Shown piece by piece: positions 1 to 7,014 of a DNA stretch of 8,523 nucleotides. The stretch lies in the NCBI GenBank assembly GCA_947629285.1, contig CANRDA010000041.1:1-8523 (forward strand), in the 5' to 3' direction. The notes below the pieces were generated by a model. That model was not told the DNA's origin. It saw nothing but the letters and a program-made list of their open reading frames with translations, and ran no database searches. Both the position numbers and the translations under genes were made by a program. Source of the DNA: an uncultured Bacilli bacterium (GTDB taxonomy: Bacteria > Bacillota_I > Bacilli_A > RF39 > UBA660). Positions within the stretch are counted from its first letter, which is position 1; each line of letters begins with the position of its first letter.

Positions 1-404
1 AAGAATACAACCATACGAGGTACTCCAACTTGACGTGATAATAAGATGTGTTCACGAGTTTGAGCCATAGGTCCATCTGTTGCAGCAATAACTAAGATTG
101 CTCCATCCATTTGAGCAGCACCAGTAATCATGTTTTTAACATAGTCAGCATGTCCTGGACAGTCTACATGAGCATAATGTCTTTTTTCAGTTTCATACTC
201 AACATGTGCAGTATTAATAGTAATACCACGTTCTCTTTCTTCAGGTGCTTTATCGATATCTGCATATCCTTCAGCTTTAGCTAATCCTTTTTTTGATAGA
301 ACACTAGTAATTGCAGCTGTTAAAGTTGTTTTACCGTGGTCTACGTGTCCAATAGTACCAATGTTAACATGTGGTTTTGAACGATCATATTTTTCTTTTG
401 CCAT
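1..404 (-). CDS. tuf: Elongation factor Tu, N-terminal part (cut by left edge)
   Basis: EF-Tu is the cytoplasmic GTPase that delivers aminoacyl-tRNA to the ribosomal A site. The reading frame from ATG at 402-404 gives 134 codons before the window ends. It shows the G1 loop GHVDHGKT at residues 19-26, the switch I motif RGITI at 59-63 and the G3 motif DCPGH at 81-85. The NKxD motif would follow just past the edge, so the part present is most of the GTPase domain and the C-terminal barrels are missing only because of the window boundary. A very strong Shine-Dalgarno sequence, AAAGGAGGAG (411-420), sits 6 bases before the ATG. It is the last gene of the str cluster, 80 bases after fusA, with its own promoter-like sequence in the gap. 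No unusual residues were seen. Confidence 0.98.
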   Translation of the reverse strand, partial: MAKEKYDRSKPHVNIGTIGHVDHGKTTLTAAITSVLSKKGLAKAEGYADIDKAPEERERGITINTAHVEYETEKRHYAHVDCPGHADYVKNMITGAAQMDGAILVIAATDGPMAQTREHILLSRQVGVPRMVVF

Positions 405-429
405 AAATTTCTCCTCCTTTATTTATCAC

Positions 430-464
430 ATTATAATTTTATAGCATTTTACTTAAAATATCAA
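430..464 (-). promoter_or_regulatory. Probable tuf promoter in the fusA-tuf gap
   Basis: On the minus strand TTGATA (459-464) is followed after 15 bases by TATAAA (438-443), which is preceded directly by TGC, giving an extended -10 element. A second TATAAT lies at 430-435 but has no good -35 at 17 bases. The spacer is short for sigma-A, but the TG extension may compensate. No GC-rich terminator is visible in the 80-base gap, so tuf is probably served both by readthrough from the str operon and by this promoter, which would allow extra EF-Tu synthesis. Confidence 0.5.
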
Positions 465-484
465 GTATTTTTAATAAGTTTTTA

Positions 485-2554
485 TTAATTTCCATTTTTC
501 TTGATTACTTCATCAGCAATATTTCTTGGAACTTCTTCATAGTGGTCAAATTCCATAGAGAAATTACCTCTACCTTGTGTATTACTTCTTAGGCTAGTTG
601 CATATCCAAACATTTCTGAAAGTGGTACCATAGCATCTATTGCAATGGCATTTCCACGTGACTCTTGACCCATAGGACGTCCACGACGAGCAGTAATATC
701 TCCCATAACGTTTCCTAGGTATTCATCTGGTACAACTACTTGTACTTTCATGATTGGCTCTAAAAGTACTGCCTTACATTTAGTTTTTGCTTCTTTTAAA
801 GCTAGACTTGCAGCAACTTTAAATGCCATTTCTGATGAGTCTACTTCGTGGTATGAACCATCGTATAATGTAGCTTTTACATCTATCATTGGGAAGCCAG
901 CAAGAACACCACTATTTAATGCTTCTTGAAGTCCCTTATCAGTTACTGGTATATATTCTCTTGGAACTACACCACCAACGATTGCATCCACAAACTCATA
1001 TCCTTTACCAGGATTTGGTTCAAATTTAATCTTAACATGTCCATATTGTCCACGTCCACCAGATTGTTTAATATATTTACCTTCACATTCACCCGCTTGA
1101 GTAATTGTTTCACGGTAAGCAACTTGAGGTTGACCTATATTTGCTTCTACATTAAATTCTCTTTTCATACGGTCAACTATTATATCTAGGTGTAACTCAC
1201 CCATACCAGCTATAATTGTTTGACCTGTTTCATGATTTGTTGATGCTCTAAATGTTGGGTCTTCCTCTGCTAATTTTTGAAGTGCTGTTGCCATCTTATC
1301 TTGGTCAGCTTTTGATTTTGGTTCAACCGCTAACTCTATAACAGGTTCTGGGAATACCATTGATTCAAGAATACAAGGTTTCTTTTCATCACATAAAGTA
1401 TCTCCTGTAGTAGTATTTTTAAGTCCTACTGCTGCAGCGATGTCTCCAGTCCATACTTCACTAATTTCAGTACGGTTATTAGCATGCATTAAAAGTATAC
1501 GTCCTATTCTTTCTTTTACATTCTTTGTTGCATTAAGTACATATGAACCACTTGTTAAATGTCCTGAATAAACACGGAAGAAAGATAATCTTCCAACAAA
1601 TGGGTCTGTCATTATTTTAAATGCAAGTGCAGAGAATGGTTCAGTATCTTTTGGATGTCTTTCTATCTCATTACCATCTAAATCTACTCCCTTAATAGAT
1701 TCAACATCTATTGGGCTTGGTAAGTAATCTATTACTGCATCAAGTGCAAGTTTAACACCTGTATTACCTAGTGCAGTACCACATAGAACTGGGAAGAATT
1801 TAACTTCTAGTGTACCTTTTCTTATCGCACGTTTGATAAGTTCTACACTAACTTCTTCTCCTTCTAAATATTTTTCCATAAGTTCATCATCGAACTCAGC
1901 AACTGCTTCAATTAAATCATTACGTTTTTCTTCTACTATGTCTTTTAAATCATCAGGTATATCTATAATAGTTGGTTCTTCGTGTTGTTCATGGTCATAA
2001 TGATATGCAGTTTTTGTAACTAAATCTATAATTCCATCAAACTCATTTTCTGCTCCTATTGGCCACTGTATAGGTTTTGCATTAACTCCAAGTCTACTAT
2101 CTATAGTTTTTAAACTATATTCAAAACTTGCACCCATTTTGTCCATTTTATTACAGAAAATCATTCTTGGAACTTTAAACTCAGTTGCTTGTCTCCAAAC
2201 TGTTTCAGTTTGAGGTTCAACTCCTGCTTGTGCATCAAGTAGTGCGATTGCACCATCTAACACACGGAGTGACCTTGATACTTCAACTGTAAAGTCTACA
2301 TGGCCTGGAGTATCTATGATATTTAATCTATGTTTATTCCAGTATGCAGTAGTTGCAGCTGAAGTTATTGTAATACCACGCTCTTGTTCTTGTTCCATCC
2401 AGTCCATCTGTGATTCACCATCGTGTGTTTCACCTATTTTATGGATTTTACCTGTGTGGAATAAAACACGCTCAGTAAATGTTGTCTTTCCTGCATCGAT
2501 ATGTGCCATTATTCCTATATTACGTGTATTTTCTAAACTATATTCACGAGCCAT
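485..2554 (-). CDS. fusA: Elongation factor G
   Basis: EF-G is the translational GTPase that drives tRNA-mRNA translocation and, with RRF, ribosome recycling. The 689-residue product has the normal family length. Motifs visible in order are AHIDAGKT (17-24, P-loop), RGITI (59-63), DTPGH (81-85), NKMD (135-138), GMGELHLDI (450-458) and the domain IV segment QSGGRGQYGHV (497-507). This is the bacterial translocase type; RGITI and QSGGRGQYGHV argue against a TetM-like protection protein or an EF-G2 paralogue, and the str-operon position supports the same. The ATG at 2552-2554 has AAAGGA at 2561-2566 with a 6-base spacer. The gap to the rpsG stop is only 12 bases, so translation is likely coupled. 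The gene ends in TAA with no clear terminator behind it. Confidence 0.98.
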   Translation of the reverse strand: MAREYSLENTRNIGIMAHIDAGKTTFTERVLFHTGKIHKIGETHDGESQMDWMEQEQERGITITSAATTAYWNKHRLNIIDTPGHVDFTVEVSRSLRVLDGAIALLDAQAGVEPQTETVWRQATEFKVPRMIFCNKMDKMGASFEYSLKTIDSRLGVNAKPIQWPIGAENEFDGIIDLVTKTAYHYDHEQHEEPTIIDIPDDLKDIVEEKRNDLIEAVAEFDDELMEKYLEGEEVSVELIKRAIRKGTLEVKFFPVLCGTALGNTGVKLALDAVIDYLPSPIDVESIKGVDLDGNEIERHPKDTEPFSALAFKIMTDPFVGRLSFFRVYSGHLTSGSYVLNATKNVKERIGRILLMHANNRTEISEVWTGDIAAAVGLKNTTTGDTLCDEKKPCILESMVFPEPVIELAVEPKSKADQDKMATALQKLAEEDPTFRASTNHETGQTIIAGMGELHLDIIVDRMKREFNVEANIGQPQVAYRETITQAGECEGKYIKQSGGRGQYGHVKIKFEPNPGKGYEFVDAIVGGVVPREYIPVTDKGLQEALNSGVLAGFPMIDVKATLYDGSYHEVDSSEMAFKVAASLALKEAKTKCKAVLLEPIMKVQVVVPDEYLGNVMGDITARRGRPMGQESRGNAIAIDAMVPLSEMFGYATSLRSNTQGRGNFSMEFDHYEEVPRNIADEVIKKNGN

Positions 2555-2566
2555 AATTTATCCTTT

Positions 2567-3034
2567 CTACCATCTATAATGAGCAAATGCTTTATTAGCT
2601 TCTGCCATTCTGTGAGTTTCTTCACGTTTTTTAACTGCTGCACCAGTTCCATTAGATGCATCAATTATTTCATTTGCAAGGTTATCTGCCATAGAGTGTC
2701 CTCCACGTAATCTTGCATAATTTATTAACCAACGAATTCCTAAAGCTTGTTTACGGTCTGATTTAACCTCTACTGGTACTTGATAGTTTGCTCCACCTAC
2801 ACGGCGTGATTTAACTTCAAGTTGAGGGCTAATATTCTCTAAAGCCTTATTTAAAACGTCCATTGGTTCACTATTAGTTTTTTCTTTAACTATTTCCATA
2901 GCATCGTAAAAGATTGTTTGAGCTATTCCCTTTTTACCGTCTTTCATAATTGTATTTATGATTTTAGTAACTAATTTTGAATTATATATAGGATCTGCTA
3001 AAACGTCTCTTTTAACTGCACGTCTTTTACGCAT
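2567..3034 (-). CDS. rpsG: 30S ribosomal protein S7
   Basis: S7 nucleates assembly of the 30S head on 16S rRNA and lines the exit-site side of the mRNA channel. The product is 155 residues, the usual length, begins MRKRRAVKRDVLADP and ends FAHYRW, both characteristic of the family. The ATG at 3032-3034 has a strong SD, AAAGGAGGA (3041-3049), that overlaps the rpsL stop codon. The gene ends in TAG. The rpsL-rpsG gap is only 13 bases, so there is no room for the S7-binding autoregulatory structure that E. coli carries between these genes; any feedback control here must lie elsewhere. Confidence 0.98.
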   Translation of the reverse strand: MRKRRAVKRDVLADPIYNSKLVTKIINTIMKDGKKGIAQTIFYDAMEIVKEKTNSEPMDVLNKALENISPQLEVKSRRVGGANYQVPVEVKSDRKQALGIRWLINYARLRGGHSMADNLANEIIDASNGTGAAVKKREETHRMAEANKAFAHYRW

Positions 3035-3047
3035 TTAATTTCCTCCT

Positions 3048-3464
3048 TTATTTAGTTTTTGGTTTTTTAGTACCATATTTACTACGTCCTTGACGACGTT
3101 TTTCGATACCAGCTGTATCAAGTGTTCCACGAACAATGTGATAACGAACACCGATTAAGTCTTTAACACGTCCACCACGTATTAAAACAACACTGTGCTC
3201 CTGCAAATTATGTCCCTCTCCTGGGATATATGCTGTAACCTCCATATTATTTGAAAGTCTAACACGAGCATATTTTCTCAAAGCAGAGTTTGGCTTTTTA
3301 GGTGTCATTGTTCCAACACGAGTGCACACACCACGTTTTTGTGGAGAGTTTTTAGAAGTTTGAACTTTATCTTTGCTGTTATATCCAATATTTAAAACTG
3401 GTGATTTACTCTTTCTAGTCTTCTTAGTTCTGTTCTTTCTAACTAATTGATTAATTGTTGGCAT
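3048..3464 (-). CDS. rpsL: 30S ribosomal protein S12
   Basis: S12 sits at the decoding centre and influences accuracy and streptomycin response. The 138-residue product has the longer N-terminal region of the Bacilli form (E. coli S12 is 124). Conserved blocks are PQKRGVCTRV (41-50), TPKKPNSALRK (54-64), GHNLQEHSV (84-92) and RGGRVKDL (96-103). Lys56 and Lys101 match E. coli Lys43 and Lys88, the classic streptomycin sites, and are wild type. Asp102 matches the Asp89 that RimO methylthiolates. The residue two places further is Ile104, where the family normally has proline (DLPGVRYH). The codon reads ATC (3153-3155). The start ATG has AAAGGAG at 3471-3477 with a 6-base spacer. It is the first gene of the str operon and is preceded by a promoter and a leader hairpin. 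Confidence 0.98.
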   Translation of the reverse strand: MPTINQLVRKNRTKKTRKSKSPVLNIGYNSKDKVQTSKNSPQKRGVCTRVGTMTPKKPNSALRKYARVRLSNNMEVTAYIPGEGHNLQEHSVVLIRGGRVKDLIGVRYHIVRGTLDTAGIEKRRQGRSKYGTKKPKTK

Positions 3465-3517
3465 ATATATCTCCTTTCTTTACACACTTCCAGGTGTCTC
3501 AAATATATCCTAATTAA

Positions 3518-3538
3518 AGATTTGCACATGGCAAATCT
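3518..3538 (-). promoter_or_regulatory. Hairpin in the rpsL 5' leader
   Basis: In the predicted transcript AGATTTGC and GCAAATCT form a perfect 8-bp stem around the 5-base loop CATGT. Flanking TAATT/AATTA segments could lengthen the stem with a 2-base bulge. It lies about 10 bases into a leader of roughly 84 bases, between the str promoter and the rpsL SD. There is no U-run directly after it, so it does not look like an intrinsic terminator. A role in mRNA stability or ribosomal-protein feedback is possible but is inference only. Confidence 0.5.
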
Positions 3539-3554
3539 AATTAAAACCTTAAAT

Positions 3555-3583
3555 AATATAACATTTAATATTATGTTTGTCAA
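3555..3583 (-). promoter_or_regulatory. str operon promoter (rpsL-rpsG-fusA)
   Basis: On the minus strand a consensus -35 TTGACA (3578-3583) is separated by exactly 17 bases from TATATT (3555-3560), which is preceded by TGT as an extended -10. This is the best sigma-A type promoter in the window and fits high-level ribosomal protein expression. The predicted start is near 3548, giving a leader of about 84 bases. It begins 19 bases downstream of the glycosyltransferase stop codon. No terminator separates that gene from it. Confidence 0.85.
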
Positions 3584-3601
3584 TACTTTTTATGCATTTT
3601 A

Positions 3602-4015
3602 TTAAATACCTTTATGACCTATTCTATCCCAAATAACATTTTTAGTACTTATACTTTTTACAAAACAAATCAAAAAAGTAAATAAAAATATAGGATTAAA
3701 AAATAAAATTTTTATTTTTTGACTTTTATCTAAATTAATATGCTCCTTCTCTTTGATTAAAATTATTAATGTTACAATAAACAAAACTAAATATAATACA
3801 AATGGTCCGAGTGCAAAAAATACATATTCATAATTCTTAGTAAAAATACTTATAATTGAAAATATAAATAGCATAAATAAACCTATTATTATGAAGATTA
3901 TATGGGTTACACCAGAACTAATAAATATATCATCCTTAACATCCTTTAATCTTTTCTTTCTTGCTTCAAAAAAACCTTTTACCCATCTTGTTCTTTGTTT
4001 TATAGATACTTTCAT
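3602..4015 (-). CDS. GT2 C-terminal fragment (QRTRW and membrane half)
   Basis: The 137 residues from the internal ATG at 4013-4015 contain QRTRW at 7-11, then three hydrophobic helices at about 36-58, 64-88 and 101-119, and end VIWDRIGHKGI, a tail typical of GT2 membrane enzymes. No Shine-Dalgarno precedes this ATG. The same frame stays open upstream to a TGA at 4097-4099, encoding the missing link to the catalytic half. It is therefore best read as the displaced 3' part of the glycosyltransferase and not as an independent gene. Confidence 0.55.
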   Translation of the reverse strand: MKVSIKQRTRWVKGFFEARKKRLKDVKDDIFISSGVTHIIFIIIGLFMLFIFSIISIFTKNYEYVFFALGPFVLYLVLFIVTLIILIKEKEHINLDKSQKIKILFFNPIFLFTFLICFVKSISTKNVIWDRIGHKGI

Positions 4016-4080
4016 ACTTGTAGGTTGTTCATCATAAAAAATAGCATTTTCATTATATGTGCATGAGATATTATGAGCTG

Positions 4081-4758
4081 CTAATAAAGTGAAAGTTCAT
4101 AATCCTCCGTCAAAGTATTAAAAGGAAAACCATTTAGTTTTTCTATTATTTCACCGCTTATATAAAAACCTGTCCCACTAAGAAATATAGTTTCTTTTCT
4201 TTTTACTTTTCTTTTATTTACTAAAGAATTTAATAAGCAAAATAAAATCCCAGAACAACAGCTAACAACATTTACAGGATTTAAAATATTTCTATAACCA
4301 GTTGCCACATCATAACCTGATTCCCAACTTTTAATCATATTGCTTATAAAATTACTATCTAATACATTATCTGCATCTATTATAAAATATAAATCGTAAT
4401 GCTTTTTCTTTAATATATTTTTTATACATTCATCAAGAGCATAACCTTTTCTGCTTCTTATAGGTTTTTTTCTTACATATAAATTAGCTTTATATTTTTT
4501 TGTTATATTACATGTTTCATCTTTTTTATCCTCAACTATTACATAAACATTACTCATATCTTGATTTTGTATTTTGATACTATTTAAAAGTTTTTCTATA
4601 ACTTGAGACTCATAACGGGCAGGAATTAAAATCGCATATTTCGAACTATCATGTTTGACCAATTTTATTTTTCTTTTTTTATTTCCTAATGAACAAACAA
4701 TAAGTAATACTATTCCATATATTAACGGTAAACAACACAATAAAAACAAATAAAACAT
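4081..4758 (-). CDS. GT2 N-terminal fragment (catalytic GT-A half)
   Basis: This 225-residue reading frame holds the signal-anchor-like helix and the GT-A domain up to TEDYELSLY. The frame also opens at a GTG (4765-4767), but that GTG lies inside the ribosome binding site AGGTG (4765-4769), which is spaced 6 bases from the ATG at 4756-4758, so the ATG is the better start. Without the QRTRW segment and the C-terminal helices the fragment should not be an active transferase. Confidence 0.6.
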   Translation of the reverse strand: MFYLFLLCCLPLIYGIVLLIVCSLGNKKRKIKLVKHDSSKYAILIPARYESQVIEKLLNSIKIQNQDMSNVYVIVEDKKDETCNITKKYKANLYVRKKPIRSRKGYALDECIKNILKKKHYDLYFIIDADNVLDSNFISNMIKSWESGYDVATGYRNILNPVNVVSCCSGILFCLLNSLVNKRKVKRKETIFLSGTGFYISGEIIEKLNGFPFNTLTEDYELSLY

Positions 4759-4782
4759 ACTTATCACCTGTCTATCAATACA

Positions 4783-4811
4783 ATTATACTATATTTATTA
4801 GTATTTTTCTA
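4783..4811 (-). promoter_or_regulatory. Promoter of the glycosyltransferase gene
   Basis: On the minus strand TAGAAA (4806-4811, 4 of 6 matches to TTGACA) is followed after 17 bases by a perfect TATAAT (4783-4788). The predicted start near 4776 gives a leader of about 18 bases that still includes the AGGTG ribosome binding site. It lies downstream of the hairpin that ends the rpoE transcript, so the glycosyltransferase appears to be its own unit. Confidence 0.65.
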
Positions 4812-4842
4812 GTAGCAGTAATTTATATAATAATGAAGATTG

Positions 4843-4869
4843 AAAAAAAAGAAGATTACATTTCTTCTT
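4843..4869 (-). terminator. Terminator-like hairpin overlapping the rpoE stop codon
   Basis: In the transcript AAGAAGA (from the Glu codons of the delta tail) pairs with TCTTCTT over a 7-base loop AATGTAA, followed by a run of six more T. The TAA stop of rpoE (4856-4858) is in the loop. The stem has only two G-C pairs, so it is weak, but the position at the end of the ywiB-argS-rpoE unit and the T-run fit an intrinsic terminator. Confidence 0.45.
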
Positions 4870-5302
4870 CTAGTTCATCATCATCTACTATTGATAAATC
4901 TTCTAGCTCATCAGAATCATCTAAATCTACTTCATCATCTGTAACTTCTATGCTTTCTTCATCATTTTCTTCTTTATCTTGAGATTCTTCTTCATCTATT
5001 TCTTCATAAGATTCTTCATCTTCATCCTCATCGTCATCCATTACTATTTCTACTTTGTGTTTTTCTTTTAAATCCCACTCTGCAGTATCTAATAATATAA
5101 ACCTTTTATCTGTTGTAAGTGATGTATAATAATCCCCTATTTTGCTTTGGTATTCTTCATCACTTAGTCCAAGTAATTCACAAATTTTCTTGAATATTGA
5201 AGGCGTATTCATAGCCTTTTTATTTTCTCTTAATATCATTTCTGTTAAATCTGTATAAGATAAAACCTCTAATTCTTCTTTTTTCATATCTTTTAATTTC
5301 AT
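4856..5302 (-). CDS. rpoE: DNA-directed RNA polymerase delta subunit
   Basis: Delta binds the Bacillota RNA polymerase core, speeds recycling and makes initiation more sensitive to the concentration of the initiating NTP. The 148-residue product has the typical two-part form: a HARE-HTH domain at about residues 12-85 (LSYTDLTEMILRENKKAMN, then IFKKICELLGLSDEE and YYTSLTTDKRFILLDTAEWDL), a short basic patch KEKHK at 79-83, and a disordered acidic tail. I count 39 Asp/Glu and one Lys among residues 89-148. This is not the sigma-E that shares the symbol rpoE in proteobacteria. The ATG has a consensus AGGAGG at 5309-5314 with a 6-base spacer, beginning right behind the argS stop, so the two are surely co-transcribed. 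Confidence 0.92.
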   Translation of the reverse strand: MKLKDMKKEELEVLSYTDLTEMILRENKKAMNTPSIFKKICELLGLSDEEYQSKIGDYYTSLTTDKRFILLDTAEWDLKEKHKVEIVMDDDEDEDEESYEEIDEEESQDKEENDEESIEVTDDEVDLDDSDELEDLSIVDDDELEEEM

Positions 5303-5316
5303 AATAATCCTCCTAG

Positions 5317-7014
5317 TTACATTTCTTTAGGTATATCTATTATAAGTAAATTTAACATATCTTTAATTATGTCATTACAAAGTTTAATTATAGATACCCA
5401 ATCGTTTAATTTTTCTAAATCAGTTAAATTAGCAATATGATTGTTTTGATAAAATGAATTCATAAGTACACATAAGTTGTATATATAATCTGCTATATAG
5501 TTAGGCTTAAACTCTTTAAATGATAAATTTATATAACTTTCAAAATCTAGTATACCCATTCTTAAATCTCTATCATAATTATTATATATTTTATTACTTA
5601 AATTATTTATATTTATTTCATATTTTGAAATAATTTTATTCATTCTAAGATAAGTATATAAAATGTATGGTCCTGTTTTACCTTGCGTATCACTAAATTT
5701 GTTTATATCAAATATGTAATCTTTATCACGACTGTTTTGTAAATCTGCAAATTTTAATATAGAATTTACTATTTTTTTGATGTCTTCTTCACTCATATCT
5801 TTATTAGATTCCTTTTTAGATATGAATATATCTTTGACATCACTAAATAAATCATCAAGTTTTGGAGTCTCTCCACTTCTTGTTTTATAAGGTTTACCAT
5901 CAAGTCCATTTATAGTGCCATGTGGAAGGTGAATAAGCTTGGTATCTTTAGTCATACCACTTTTTTTGCACACTCTAAATACTTGTTCAAAGTGCATTGC
6001 TTGTCTTTGGTCAGTTACATATAGTATATAATCAGGATTAAAATCTTCCATTCTCTGCCAAATAGTTCCTAAATCAGAGCTTTCATATAGGTATGCTCCA
6101 TTACTCTTCTCAAATATCAATGGTGGATACTCTATTTTATCACCAGGTTCATTTACAAATACTACTTTTGCTCCATTGCTTTCTACAAGTAAGTTCTTTT
6201 TTTCTAAATATTCTTTTACTTTTGGAATATATTCGTATGCATCACTTTCAGATAGCCAGTAATCAAAAGATACATCTAAATATTTATATAATCTTTTTAT
6301 ATCTTTACTAGATACATCACATATTACTTTCCAGTAGTCTAAGTAATTTTTTTTCTCTTGTACATCTTTAATAATTGATGCACACTCATTTTTTATATCT
6401 TCATTTTCTTTTACTAAAGCACTCATCATAGGATATACTTTATTTAAGTAATCTAAAGTTATTTCATCAATACTCTTTTTATCTTCAAGTATTTTATATA
6501 TTACTTCGCCTATTGGAAGTCCAATATCTCCTAAATGTACATCGGATATAGTTTTATGTCCCATATAGTCTATTATTCTTTTAATAGACTCACCTACTAT
6601 TGCAGGTCTCATATGTCCAACGTGAAGTGGTTTTGCAATATTTGGTCCTCCATAATCTATTACAAAAGTCTCAATTTTATTTGGAGTTTGAAGCCCAAAC
6701 TTAGGTTTAGTTGCCATTAATTTTAATGTATCATTTATAAACTTATCACTTACAATAATATTTATAAATCCAGGCGCACAGAATTCAATATTTTTAAAGT
6801 AATCTTCAAAGTTAGGAAGTTTATTTAACTCAGTTACTATCTCATTACCTATAATACTAGGTGATTTATGATAAATCTTAGTTAGTTTAAACACTTCATC
6901 TGACTGATAATCACACAAGTCAGGTCTATTAGATTTTATAACTTTTAATGTTTCATTATAACCACACTTTTTTGCAACATCACTTAATATCTCACTTAAT
7001 CTATCTAGTATCAT
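5317..7014 (-). CDS. argS: Arginyl-tRNA synthetase
   Basis: A class I synthetase that charges tRNA-Arg with arginine in the cytoplasm. The 565 residues match the family length. The N-terminal Add1 region covers about 1-110. The signature PNIAKPLHVGHMRP (124-137) contains the HIGH motif as HVGH (131-134). The second catalytic loop is GKPYKTRSGETPKL (373-386), the KTRxG form found in many ArgRS instead of KMSKS. The anticodon-binding domain has the conserved DLQNSRDKDYIFD and QGKTGPYILYTYLR (444-457) and ends with the usual PKEM. The ATG (7012-7014) overlaps the TGA of the upstream YwiB-like gene by 4 bases, and GGAGG (7019-7023) precedes it, so translation is coupled. All catalytic motifs are intact. 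Confidence 0.97.
   Translation of the reverse strand: MILDRLSEILSDVAKKCGYNETLKVIKSNRPDLCDYQSDEVFKLTKIYHKSPSIIGNEIVTELNKLPNFEDYFKNIEFCAPGFINIIVSDKFINDTLKLMATKPKFGLQTPNKIETFVIDYGGPNIAKPLHVGHMRPAIVGESIKRIIDYMGHKTISDVHLGDIGLPIGEVIYKILEDKKSIDEITLDYLNKVYPMMSALVKENEDIKNECASIIKDVQEKKNYLDYWKVICDVSSKDIKRLYKYLDVSFDYWLSESDAYEYIPKVKEYLEKKNLLVESNGAKVVFVNEPGDKIEYPPLIFEKSNGAYLYESSDLGTIWQRMEDFNPDYILYVTDQRQAMHFEQVFRVCKKSGMTKDTKLIHLPHGTINGLDGKPYKTRSGETPKLDDLFSDVKDIFISKKESNKDMSEEDIKKIVNSILKFADLQNSRDKDYIFDINKFSDTQGKTGPYILYTYLRMNKIISKYEININNLSNKIYNNYDRDLRMGILDFESYINLSFKEFKPNYIADYIYNLCVLMNSFYQNNHIANLTDLEKLNDWVSIIKLCNDIIKDMLNLLIIDIPKEM

Larger units (their letters stand above)
3602..4758 (-). pseudogene. Membrane glycosyltransferase family 2, split by a 1-base frameshift
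   Basis: The first 225 codons from ATG 4756-4758 carry an N-terminal membrane helix (about 3-24), a GT-A nucleotide-binding start YAILIPARYE (41-50), the metal-binding DAD (128-130), GTGFYIS (195-201) and the catalytic TED (217-219), then stop at TAG 4081-4083 just after TEDYELSLY. The next frame continues without a break as LAAHNISCTYNENAIFYDEQPT into QRTRW and three membrane helices. The ED and (Q/R)xxRW motifs both belong to one active site of processive-type GT2 enzymes, so the two halves were one protein of about 385 residues. Restoring one T in the TATTA around 4083-4087 rejoins them. The sugar donor and product cannot be read from the sequence; envelope polysaccharide or glycolipid synthesis is the general expectation. 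It is either a recent pseudogene or a sequencing/assembly error. Confidence 0.88.

Noticed and set aside
4081..4090. Programmed -1 ribosomal frameshift in the glycosyltransferase
   Set aside because: The zero-frame codons before the stop (TCA CTT TAT TAG) do not form a slippery heptamer, and no family precedent for recoding is known to me; a simple 1-base deletion explains the data better.
4759..4767. GTG start of the glycosyltransferase at 4765-4767
   Set aside because: This GTG is part of the AGGTG ribosome binding site for the ATG at 4756-4758.
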